A DNA stretch of 9,207 bases, taken from the NCBI GenBank assembly GCA_031270925.1, contig JAISWY010000221.1, positions 1 through 9,207 of the forward strand, written 5' to 3'. Below, piece by piece: positions 1 through 5,952 of this stretch. Position numbers and translations under genes: made by a program. The stretch comes from Candidatus Symbiothrix sp. (lineage in GTDB: Bacteria > Bacteroidota > Bacteroidia > Bacteroidales > Azobacteroidaceae). Positions within the stretch are counted from its first letter, which is position 1; each line of letters opens with the position of its first letter. The notes beneath the pieces were generated by a model, which was given only the letters and a program-made list of their open reading frames with translations, was not told the origin of the DNA and did no database searches.

Positions 1-252
1 AGTGTTCTTGAAATCCCAATTTTCGTTTTCCACCCACTGTATTTTTTCTTCGTTGGTGCCATAATATGGGTTGGGCAGCACCTTGTGGCGTATCAAGTCG
101 CGTTGCACCGAACCCGGCACTTGCGCGTCGCGCCACTCGTTTTTTCCGGCTTGGGAAAACTGCCAATGATCGTTCAGGCTGATTTTTTCAACCGATTGTT
201 GCGCCGACGCCAAAAAAGGCATCAACAGAAATAGGTAAAGGATTTTTCGCAT
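1..252 (-). CDS. Beta-mannosidase-like glycoside hydrolase family 2, N-terminal fragment
   Basis: Only the first 84 codons are in the window; the gene runs off the left edge. The product starts MRKILYLFLLMPFLASAQQ, a typical Sec signal peptide with likely cleavage after the ASA at residues 15-17, so the enzyme is periplasmic or surface-exposed. The mature N-terminus matches the sugar-binding domain that opens GH2 beta-mannosidases: LNDHWQF (27-32 region), VPGSVQRDLI (45-54), then NPYYGTNEEKIQWVE (61-75) before a W-x-F. In that family VPG-S-V-x-x-DL and the NPYYG-x-NE...WVE segment are characteristic, and the enzyme removes terminal beta-linked mannose from glycans. The catalytic glutamates lie outside the window, so activity cannot be judged. 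The start at 252 is supported by the signal peptide and by a strong promoter about 40 bases upstream. It is divergent from relA and probably not functionally linked to it. Another GH2 member is the main alternative. Confidence 0.85.
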   Translation of the reverse strand, partial: MRKILYLFLLMPFLASAQQSVEKISLNDHWQFSQAGKNEWRDAQVPGSVQRDLIRHKVLPNPYYGTNEEKIQWVENENWDFKNT

Positions 253-290
253 ATCAAGTCAAATTTGTTTTTAGAAAATGTTTGTAGTTG

Positions 291-322
291 CAAATATAAG
301 AAATTGTCCTTTTCGGAACAAA
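291..322 (-). promoter_or_regulatory. Bacteroidetes-type promoter for the GH2 gene
   Basis: On the minus strand a -33 box TTTG (plus-strand 319-322) is followed by exactly 20 bases and then TATATTTG (plus-strand 291-298). This matches the primary sigma-factor consensus known in Bacteroidetes, TTTG-N19-21-TAnnTTTG. Transcription would start near base 284, leaving a leader of about 30 bases before the ATG at 252. Confidence 0.8.
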
Positions 323-357
323 TCTGTTTTAAAAAAGGGCTATCCTTTTGTCAAGTT

Positions 358-455
358 CAACCCACTTATGGGTTGGGGCGGAAGGGGCATTTTGTCCGCA
401 GGTTGCGCTTCACTTACCTGCGGTTATTCAAATTTTGTCCCTGCGGGACATTTTT
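358..455. repeat. Cluster of palindromes, candidate dispersed intergenic repeat
   Basis: The gap 253-549 has no convincing gene. Three inverted repeats lie in 100 bases: CAACCCA/TGGGTTG (358-364 and 369-375, 4-base loop), CCGCAGGT/ACCTGCGG (396-403 and 416-423, 12-base loop) and TGTCCC/GGGACA (436-441 and 445-450, 3-base loop), the last followed by five Ts. A weaker GCGGA/TCCGC pair (378-382 and 395-399) would compete with the second. The block is more GC-rich than the AT-rich sequence on both sides. Its composition reminds me of short palindromic repeats scattered between genes in Bacteroidales genomes, but only one copy is visible here. The last hairpin plus T-run also has the form of a rho-independent terminator on the plus strand, although no gene upstream needs one. 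For relA, the only -7-like sequence I see is TATTTTCG at 518-525, one mismatch from consensus and without a clear -33 box. Confidence 0.45.
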
Positions 456-549
456 CGGTTGTTTTTTCTGTTAAAAACATCATTTCTTCTTTTTAGATTG
501 GATATAATGTGTAATTTTATTTTCGAAATTATTTTCATCGCGACGATAT

Positions 550-2733
550 ATGCCGAACAAAGAACAAGCAAACGAGTTTAAAACCCTCTACCGCAAGATA
601 TACCGTTTTTTACGGAACGATTGGGACAGGGGGAAAGCCGGCGTCCTGAAAGGCATCGGGCGGAAGGCTTGGCAATCCTCGCCCGAAAAGCAGGGGAAAC
701 AACTGTTGTGCGACTTGAAAACAGCCGTCACCGCGATAGAAGAACTCGGACTTGGGCAATCCACCGTGTGCGCCGTGTTGCTTTTCCACGTTGTTTCGAA
801 GGGGGATTATCCTGCCGAAAAAATAAAAAGCGACTTCGGCGGCGACGTGGAAGTTATCCTCAACGGGCTGTCGAAAATCGAGCAGATCAGCGACAAACGC
901 GCGGCGGTGGGTTCGGAAAACTACGTGAAGCTGTTGCTCTCGATGGCGGAAGACATTCGCGTGGTGTTCATCTTGATAGCCCGCCATCTGGTGTTGATGC
1001 GCGACGCCAAAAATCGTCCCGACGCCGAGAGGCTGAGCCTTTCGGTTGAGTCGGCATACCTCTACGCGCCCTTGGCGCATCGGCTGGGCTTGTATTCCAT
1101 CAAATCAGAATTGGAAGACTTGTCGCTAAAATACACCGATAGAGAAACTTACGATTACATCGCGCACAAACTGAACGAAACCAAACGCTCACGCGACAAG
1201 TACATCGAGGAATTTATCGCCCCCATCAAAAAACGGCTCGACAACACCGGATTGAAATACGACATCAAGGGGCGCACGAAATCCATTCACTCTATCCACA
1301 ACAAACTGAAAAAACAGAAGGTGGATTTCGAAAGCATCTACGATTTGTTTGCTATCCGCGTCATTCTCGATTCGCCTGCCGACCTCGAAAAATCGCAGTG
1401 CTGGCAGGTGTATTCCATCATTACCGATATGTACCAACCCAATCCCAAGCGATTGAAAGACTGGCTGTCCATACCGAAAAGCAACGGCTACGAATCGTTG
1501 CACATTACCGTGATGGGACCGTCTTCGCACTGGGTGGAAGTGCAGATACGCACGCGCCGAATGGACGAAATCGCCGAGCGGGGCTTCGCCGCGCATTGGA
1601 AATACAAGGGCGTGAAAAGCGAATCCGCTCTCGACGAGTGGCTCAGCTCGTTGCGCGAATCGCTTGACAACAAAGACATTGATCTCAAAGAGAAGCTGGG
1701 CGATTTCAAACTTGATCTCTACGACGAAGAAATTTTCGTTTTCACGCCGAAGGGCGACTTGCACAAACTGCCCAAAGGTTCCACCATTCTCGATTTCGCT
1801 TTCGCCATTCACTCTAAATTGGGCGCGACTTGCGTATCGGGAAAGGTAAACGGCAAAAACGTGCCGATAAAACACGAGCTGAAAAGCGGCGATCAGGTGG
1901 AAATCAACACCTCGTCTCACCAATCGCCCAAACAAGACTGGCTGGGCTTCGCGGTAACGTCGAAAGCGCGAACCAAAATCCGCCAACTGCTCAAAGAAGA
2001 GGCTGGAAAACAGGTGGACATCGCCAAGGAAACGCTGGAACGGCGAATGAAAAACCGCAAAATAGAGATGGACGACCCCTTGTTGATGCAGCTCATCAAG
2101 AAACTGAAATACAAGACGGTAACCGATTTTTATGTGGACATCGCTTCGGGGAAAACAGACGTGAACTGGGTTATCGACAGATACGTGGAACTCGGATCAA
2201 AAGAATCGGACACCCGCGAGCTGCACCCCATCGCAAGCGCGGATTCTTTTGTGATGAACACCGCCGCGCAGGAAGTTTCTTCGTCCGACGAGCTGATCAT
2301 CGATCAAAACCTCACGGGGGTGGACTATAAGCTGGCGAAGTGTTGCAACCCCATTTTCGGCGACGATATTTTCGGCTTCGTTTCTTCGCAGGGCATCAAA
2401 ATCCATCGGGTAAGCTGTCCCAACGCGCAAGACTTGTTCACGCGCTTCGGCTACCGCATCATCAAGGCGCGTTGGCACGGAAAAACGTCCGGCAGCAGCT
2501 ACGCCATCGTCTTGCGCGTCATCGGGAACGATCACATCAACATCGTCGCCAACCTAATGTCCATCATATCCAAGGAAGACGGCGTACAAATGCGATCCAT
2601 CAGCATTGATTCCAACGACGGCTTGTTTCAGGGGAACATTACCGTTATGCTCGCCAACACCAATATGCTGGAACAACTGATTAAAAAATTGAAGGCGGTA
2701 AAGGGCGTAAAATCGGTGGGGAGGCTGAATTAA
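550..2733 (+). CDS. relA: RelA-type (p)ppGpp synthetase with degenerate hydrolase domain
   Basis: This 727-residue protein has the full long-RSH layout: pseudo-HD domain (about 40-160), synthetase (about 225-355), TGS (about 392-452), helical linker, CC domain with C598, C599, H619 and C623, and a C-terminal ACT domain (about 652-727). It should transfer pyrophosphate from ATP to GDP or GTP, making the stringent-response alarmone on stalled ribosomes in the cytoplasm. Synthetase signatures are intact: GRTKSIHSI (241-249), YDLFAIR with D265, RLKD (301-304), PKSNGYESLH (309-318) and VEVQIRT (329-335). The hydrolase is not. The family motif HDVVED reads FHVVSK (79-84), the upstream HP-motif histidine is replaced near C54, and the ADRLHNM motif reads ARHLVLM (144-150), so ppGpp hydrolysis is very unlikely. 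RXKD in the synthetase is usual for bifunctional enzymes, whereas proteobacterial RelA has EXDD, so the combination is notable. A separate hydrolase must exist elsewhere in the genome. The stop codon overlaps the convergent regulator gene by 4 bases. Confidence 0.93.
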   Translation: MPNKEQANEFKTLYRKIYRFLRNDWDRGKAGVLKGIGRKAWQSSPEKQGKQLLCDLKTAVTAIEELGLGQSTVCAVLLFHVVSKGDYPAEKIKSDFGGDVEVILNGLSKIEQISDKRAAVGSENYVKLLLSMAEDIRVVFILIARHLVLMRDAKNRPDAERLSLSVESAYLYAPLAHRLGLYSIKSELEDLSLKYTDRETYDYIAHKLNETKRSRDKYIEEFIAPIKKRLDNTGLKYDIKGRTKSIHSIHNKLKKQKVDFESIYDLFAIRVILDSPADLEKSQCWQVYSIITDMYQPNPKRLKDWLSIPKSNGYESLHITVMGPSSHWVEVQIRTRRMDEIAERGFAAHWKYKGVKSESALDEWLSSLRESLDNKDIDLKEKLGDFKLDLYDEEIFVFTPKGDLHKLPKGSTILDFAFAIHSKLGATCVSGKVNGKNVPIKHELKSGDQVEINTSSHQSPKQDWLGFAVTSKARTKIRQLLKEEAGKQVDIAKETLERRMKNRKIEMDDPLLMQLIKKLKYKTVTDFYVDIASGKTDVNWVIDRYVELGSKESDTRELHPIASADSFVMNTAAQEVSSSDELIIDQNLTGVDYKLAKCCNPIFGDDIFGFVSSQGIKIHRVSCPNAQDLFTRFGYRIIKARWHGKTSGSSYAIVLRVIGNDHINIVANLMSIISKEDGVQMRSISIDSNDGLFQGNITVMLANTNMLEQLIKKLKAVKGVKSVGRLN

Positions 2734-3422
2734 TAGTGAATATTTTCTTTCATCACATACCCTCTCTTTTTCAGTGACTCAATAACTACCGACTTGTCAT
2801 CGGCTATCAATCGGCGCAGGTAAGTGATTTGCACATTGAGTGCCAATGAGTTGGCATAGCTGTTGTCGCCCCAAACTTGATTGAGGATAGCCTCGCGTTC
2901 CACAACTGAATTGAGGTGCTTGACCAAAATCAACAGTATGTCGGCTTGCCGTGATGAGATTTTTTGAGTTTTTCCGCTATGTCCTATCGTGCAGAGCGAA
3001 TAATTGAAAACAGCATTGCCAAACCGGAAAATGTTATCAATCGCCTGATTGCCTGATGAGTTCTCAAAACGTTCCTTTATTTTGGCAATCAGTTCTTCGG
3101 GATAAAACGGTTTGGGAATGTAGTCGTTGCCTTTGAGTTCGAAGCCGCGTAAGCGATCGGATTTTTCCGTTCTGTCGGTCAGGAAAAACAGAATCACGCT
3201 TTTGTTGCAACTGCGAATCTTTTGGGCAAGTTCAAAACCGTCCATCTCAGGCATATTCACATCGAGCAACACAAGTTCAGGCTTGAAAGACTGAAAATAC
3301 TCCCAAGCAACTTTACCGTTTTCGGCATAAAGCACGTTGTCAAAGTCCTGTTCCAAAAAACGTTTCAGGAGCATCGAATTGCGATAATCGTCGTCCACAA
3401 GCAAAATCTTCTTCTCTCTCAT
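2730..3422 (-). CDS. OmpR/PhoB-family response regulator
   Basis: A 230-residue two-component regulator. The receiver domain (about 4-120) has the acidic cluster D10-D11-D12, phospho-acceptor D54 in LLDVNMPEMDG, T82 and the conserved K104 in IPKPF. The C-terminal part (about 130-228) is a winged helix of the OmpR type, recognisable from ISSRQADILLILVKH, the REAILNQVWG segment, the recognition-helix region SLALNVQITYLRRL (192-205) and the closing hairpin ESLKKRGYVM. It resembles RprY-like regulators of Bacteroidetes, but orthology is not claimed. Its ATG overlaps the kinase stop codon as ATGA (3419-3422), so the two are translationally coupled and surely partners. Its TAA overlaps the relA stop on the opposite strand, leaving no room for a terminator between them. 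Phosphorylated dimers of this family bind tandem direct repeats about 11 bases apart, which is what the divergent region at 4947-4990 offers. Confidence 0.93.
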   Translation of the reverse strand: MREKKILLVDDDYRNSMLLKRFLEQDFDNVLYAENGKVAWEYFQSFKPELVLLDVNMPEMDGFELAQKIRSCNKSVILFFLTDRTEKSDRLRGFELKGNDYIPKPFYPEELIAKIKERFENSSGNQAIDNIFRFGNAVFNYSLCTIGHSGKTQKISSRQADILLILVKHLNSVVEREAILNQVWGDNSYANSLALNVQITYLRRLIADDKSVVIESLKKRGYVMKENIHY

Positions 3423-4876
3423 TGTTTCCGGGGTATTACGACGGTAAAACGACTTCCCTTGCCAAGTTCGCTGTGCAATGTGATGTCGCCGTGATGAGCC
3501 TCAATCAGCAGTTTGACATAAAAAAGCCCCAAGCCCATTCCGGGTATGTTTTTCTCGATTACATCCTTGCTTCGGAAGAACCTGTCGAACACATAGTTGG
3601 ATTCAGTTTTGGAAATCCCCGAACCGGTATCCGAAACTTCCATAACGTATTTTTCGCCAACCAAACGACAATCAACACTGATTGCGGCTTGCCCTTCGGA
3701 ATACTTGACGGAATTTTCCAATAGGTTGCATAAGACATTGTAAATGTGCATTTTGTCGGCAGTAATTGTATAATCCTCATTCTCAAAGGAAACTTTTATT
3801 TCGACCTTTCGGTCGGCTGGAATAAACTGATTCTTGATACACTGTTCGACAAGCGTTTTGAGATTGAATGTTGAGAGATTCAGCGGAATGGTGTCCGTAT
3901 CGTCTGCCATCACGTCGCGCAGTTTTGAGAAGTACGACGACAGATTATCGAGTTCGTTATGAGAATTGTTGATGATTTCTTCCTTCATCTCGCTGTCTTG
4001 CATCATCTTGTCGTTTCTCATAAACGAAACGCAGAGTTTGAGTGCGGTAATCGGTCGTTTGAGTTCGTGAAGCATCGTAAAAATGAAACTCTTCCGCGTT
4101 TCGTCGATGCGTTGTTGCCTGAAAATGGTTGCTATCTGGTATAAAAAGCAGAATATCAGCAGAAAAGACAGCATCAGCGAACAGATGAACGAAAAGAGCA
4201 TCGTCCGAAGAATGTCGAAGACACTGAAACGATACGTTACCCTAAACTGTTGCTGTTGAAGGATATTGAAAGGGTAGGTAACATCCATTGAAGGATGCAA
4301 AAACAAAGTGTGGCCTGTTCGTCCAGCATCCCAAATCATCGAATCGGTTGTTTCTATGCTGATTAAATCGGGATTCAGACCGTTTGTCCGCAGCAGAGAA
4401 TCCAAACGTTCGATTGTAAAAGGACATTTCTCGTTGATGTGAAACCTATTGAGCGCGTCAAAAGCATCGTATTTCTGATTGGGAACCTCCACTCTGAAAA
4501 CGTGTTTCCGAACATCCTTGCCCGCAATGCGAAGTGATTCAATATACAACGAATCGTATTGCAGCAAAGGCGATTCTGCGGATTCCTCTTGATTGTCAAT
4601 GATATAAGCTTCAAACATCCAAACGACCTTGGTGTCCAATGCTTTACGATCAACACTCATCTCTGAACGTGTCATGGTGCTTAAATGCCTGTTTTGCAAA
4701 CTGTCTCGCAGAGCCATATCCGCCTCTGCGAGATGGAGTGTTTTGGTATATGCTTCATTCCTAATGTTATGCAAAGAGAGTTGGTACTGGTTGAACAACC
4801 AATACATTTGCGAGGTAATCATGGCGACGGACGTTATGATTGATAAGATGTAAATTACTTTTATTCGCTTTTCCAT
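3419..4876 (-). CDS. Membrane sensor histidine kinase
   Basis: A 485-residue kinase, taking the ATG at 4876 (MEKRIKVIYILS). It has transmembrane helix 1 (about 6-28), a periplasmic sensor region of roughly 190 residues with no domain I recognise, helix 2 (about 222-247), then HisKA and HATPase domains. The H-box is HELKRPIT with the phospho-accepting histidine at 270. The N-box is NLLENSVKYS (N384, N388), G1 is DTGSGIS (D416), the F-box is FDRFFR (430-435) and G2 is GMGLGL (446-451). All key residues are present, so it should autophosphorylate and pass phosphate to the regulator encoded immediately downstream. A longer reading from 4921 is possible but unlikely: its extra 15 residues (MIILFNFAPNKQHLL) are not membrane- or signal-like, and a good -7 promoter box lies inside that stretch. 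The kinase is divergent from the GLPGLI/barrel operon, which is probably its target. The input signal is unknown. Confidence 0.92.
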   Translation of the reverse strand: MEKRIKVIYILSIITSVAMITSQMYWLFNQYQLSLHNIRNEAYTKTLHLAEADMALRDSLQNRHLSTMTRSEMSVDRKALDTKVVWMFEAYIIDNQEESAESPLLQYDSLYIESLRIAGKDVRKHVFRVEVPNQKYDAFDALNRFHINEKCPFTIERLDSLLRTNGLNPDLISIETTDSMIWDAGRTGHTLFLHPSMDVTYPFNILQQQQFRVTYRFSVFDILRTMLFSFICSLMLSFLLIFCFLYQIATIFRQQRIDETRKSFIFTMLHELKRPITALKLCVSFMRNDKMMQDSEMKEEIINNSHNELDNLSSYFSKLRDVMADDTDTIPLNLSTFNLKTLVEQCIKNQFIPADRKVEIKVSFENEDYTITADKMHIYNVLCNLLENSVKYSEGQAAISVDCRLVGEKYVMEVSDTGSGISKTESNYVFDRFFRSKDVIEKNIPGMGLGLFYVKLLIEAHHGDITLHSELGKGSRFTVVIPRKQ

Positions 4877-4899
4877 TAGCAAATGCTGCTTATTGGGCG

Positions 4900-4907
4900 C
4901 AAAGTTA
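4900..4907 (-). promoter_or_regulatory. -7 box for the kinase-regulator operon
   Basis: The minus strand reads TAACTTTG (plus-strand 4900-4907), matching the Bacteroidetes -7 consensus TAnnTTTG. Transcription would begin near 4893, giving a short leader of about 15-20 bases before the ATG at 4876. No clear TTTG -33 box lies 19-21 bases upstream, so the promoter may be weak or need an activator. The box falls inside the possible N-terminal extension of the kinase and so argues for the shorter start. Confidence 0.55.
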
Positions 4908-4924
4908 AATAAAATAATCATTAT

Positions 4925-4990
4925 GGATGGACGTTGGATGAAAACAGTAATAATTTCGTAATATTCGGGTAATGTTTGGGTAATAATTTC
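4925..4990. promoter_or_regulatory. 11-base-phased direct repeats, candidate response-regulator operator
   Basis: GTAAT occurs four times at exactly 11-base steps: 4947-4951, 4958-4962, 4969-4973 and 4980-4984. The first and last units extend to the identical 11-mer GTAATAATTTC (4947-4957, 4980-4990), and the third and fourth share GGGTAAT. Two further pentamers, GGATG at 4925-4929 and 4936-4940, fall in the same phase but have a different sequence. One repeat per helical turn puts all units on one face of the DNA, as expected for head-to-tail binding of OmpR-family regulators. The array ends about 27 bases before the -7 box of the GLPGLI operon, an activator-like position, and also lies upstream of the kinase promoter. 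That the adjacent regulator binds here is inference. Confidence 0.65.
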
Positions 4991-5016
4991 ATTGTGCTTG
5001 CGTTATGAATACCCTG

Positions 5017-5024
5017 TACCTTTG
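5017..5024 (+). promoter_or_regulatory. -7 box for the GLPGLI/barrel operon
   Basis: TACCTTTG followed by CACCC is a close match to the Bacteroidetes -7 consensus, with transcription probably starting near 5030 and a leader of about 30 bases before the ATG at 5061. The best -33 candidate is ATTG at 4991-4994, with a 22-base spacer: imperfect in both sequence and distance. A weak -33 box directly beside the repeat array suggests an activator-dependent promoter. Confidence 0.65.
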
Positions 5025-5060
5025 CACCCAAACGAATGTTTCACTTTTTAAATTGATGAG

Positions 5061-5945
5061 ATGATGAAAAAGTTATTTCTTATTATGGGTTTTATCGCGT
5101 TTGGGGTGTCGTTGTACTCCCAACAAAATCAAATCGTTATGGTTTATACCGGAAATCAGGTAAGCATAAACACGGGAACGCCCGTTGAGCAGAAAAAAAT
5201 TGGCGACGCTACGATGGAGTTTGTCTATGACTATCGCTATTCGACAGACACAACGGATGTTACATCCGAAAACAAAGACAGGATGATTCTTCAAGTGGGC
5301 TTGGATTTTTCAAAATTTTCGAGTTACCGGACCATGCAGATTGATTCGCTTCTCAACGTTTCAACCACCGACCAAATCAAAATGAATCCGGGCAGGTACG
5401 TTGGCGGCGAAACGTTTTCGGTCTATAAGAATTATCCATCGGGCAAGTTCACAACGACCGACAAAATTTCAACCGACTGGTTTTTGTTTGAAGAACCTAT
5501 TCCGATTCAGGAATGGAAAACCGACAGCGACAGCACAAAAGAGATATTGGGGTACAAGTGTCGAATGGCCGAATGTGATTTTCGAGGAAGGCATTGGATT
5601 GCTTGGTATTCCGAAGATATACAGGTAGCCGGCGGTCCTTGGAAGTTTGGCGGTTTGCCCGGTTTTATCCTCGAAGCAGGCGACAGCGAAGGCCATTATC
5701 TGTTCTCGTTGATTGGGATAACCTCAAAAGCAACTCGTGCCATCACTATTCCAGATATACAGTATAATAAAACGAACCGGGGAAAGTTCTACACCACCAA
5801 ACGCAGGTACGATACGGATCCGATGGGATATATGCGCGATGTGTCGGGAATTAACGTGGTTGTTACTTCGCCTGACGGAACGCCAAGAAACGAACAGCCT
5901 CGTGAACCGAGGTTCGATTACATAGAGCGGGATTATAAACGTTGA
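5061..5945 (+). CDS. GLPGLI-family exported protein
   Basis: A 294-residue protein with a Sec signal peptide (MMKKLFLIMGFIAFGVSLYS, cleavage near residues 20-22), so it works in the periplasm or at the outer membrane. The family-defining block is present: LGYKCRMAECDFRGRHWIAW (163-182) leads to YSEDI, then GGPWKFGGLPGFILEAGD (191-208), where GLPGF replaces the usual GLPGL. This family is restricted to Bacteroidetes, its function is unknown, and its members are often encoded beside TonB-dependent-receptor-like proteins, as here, where the barrel gene follows after 7 bases. The likely role is as an accessory partner of that barrel, but no activity can be assigned. The ATG at 5061 is chosen over the adjacent ATG at 5064; the difference is one residue. 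Expression is probably driven by the 5017-5024 promoter and the phased repeats upstream. Confidence 0.9.
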   Translation: MMKKLFLIMGFIAFGVSLYSQQNQIVMVYTGNQVSINTGTPVEQKKIGDATMEFVYDYRYSTDTTDVTSENKDRMILQVGLDFSKFSSYRTMQIDSLLNVSTTDQIKMNPGRYVGGETFSVYKNYPSGKFTTTDKISTDWFLFEEPIPIQEWKTDSDSTKEILGYKCRMAECDFRGRHWIAWYSEDIQVAGGPWKFGGLPGFILEAGDSEGHYLFSLIGITSKATRAITIPDIQYNKTNRGKFYTTKRRYDTDPMGYMRDVSGINVVVTSPDGTPRNEQPREPRFDYIERDYKR

Positions 5946-5952
5946 AACGGCA

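Noticed and set aside
436..455. Hairpin TGTCCC/GGGACA plus T-run as a true terminator or relA attenuator
   Set aside because: The shape fits, but no plus-strand gene lies upstream and no leader peptide or known regulatory RNA is visible, so it is described only as part of the palindromic block.
503..508. TATAAT upstream of relA as a sigma-70 -10 box
   Set aside because: Bacteroidetes primary promoters use TAnnTTTG rather than TATAAT, there is no TTGACA-like box at a suitable distance, and the region is AT-rich enough for a chance match.
265..581. Three overlapping small plus-strand frames upstream of relA
   Set aside because: They run through the palindromic block in different frames, have no family resemblance or promoter of their own, and are best explained as chance reading of repeat sequence.
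1189..1986. Long minus-strand open frame of 265 codons inside relA
   Set aside because: It lies wholly opposite a well-supported gene, its translation shows no recognisable domain, and such shadows are common opposite genes with biased codon use.
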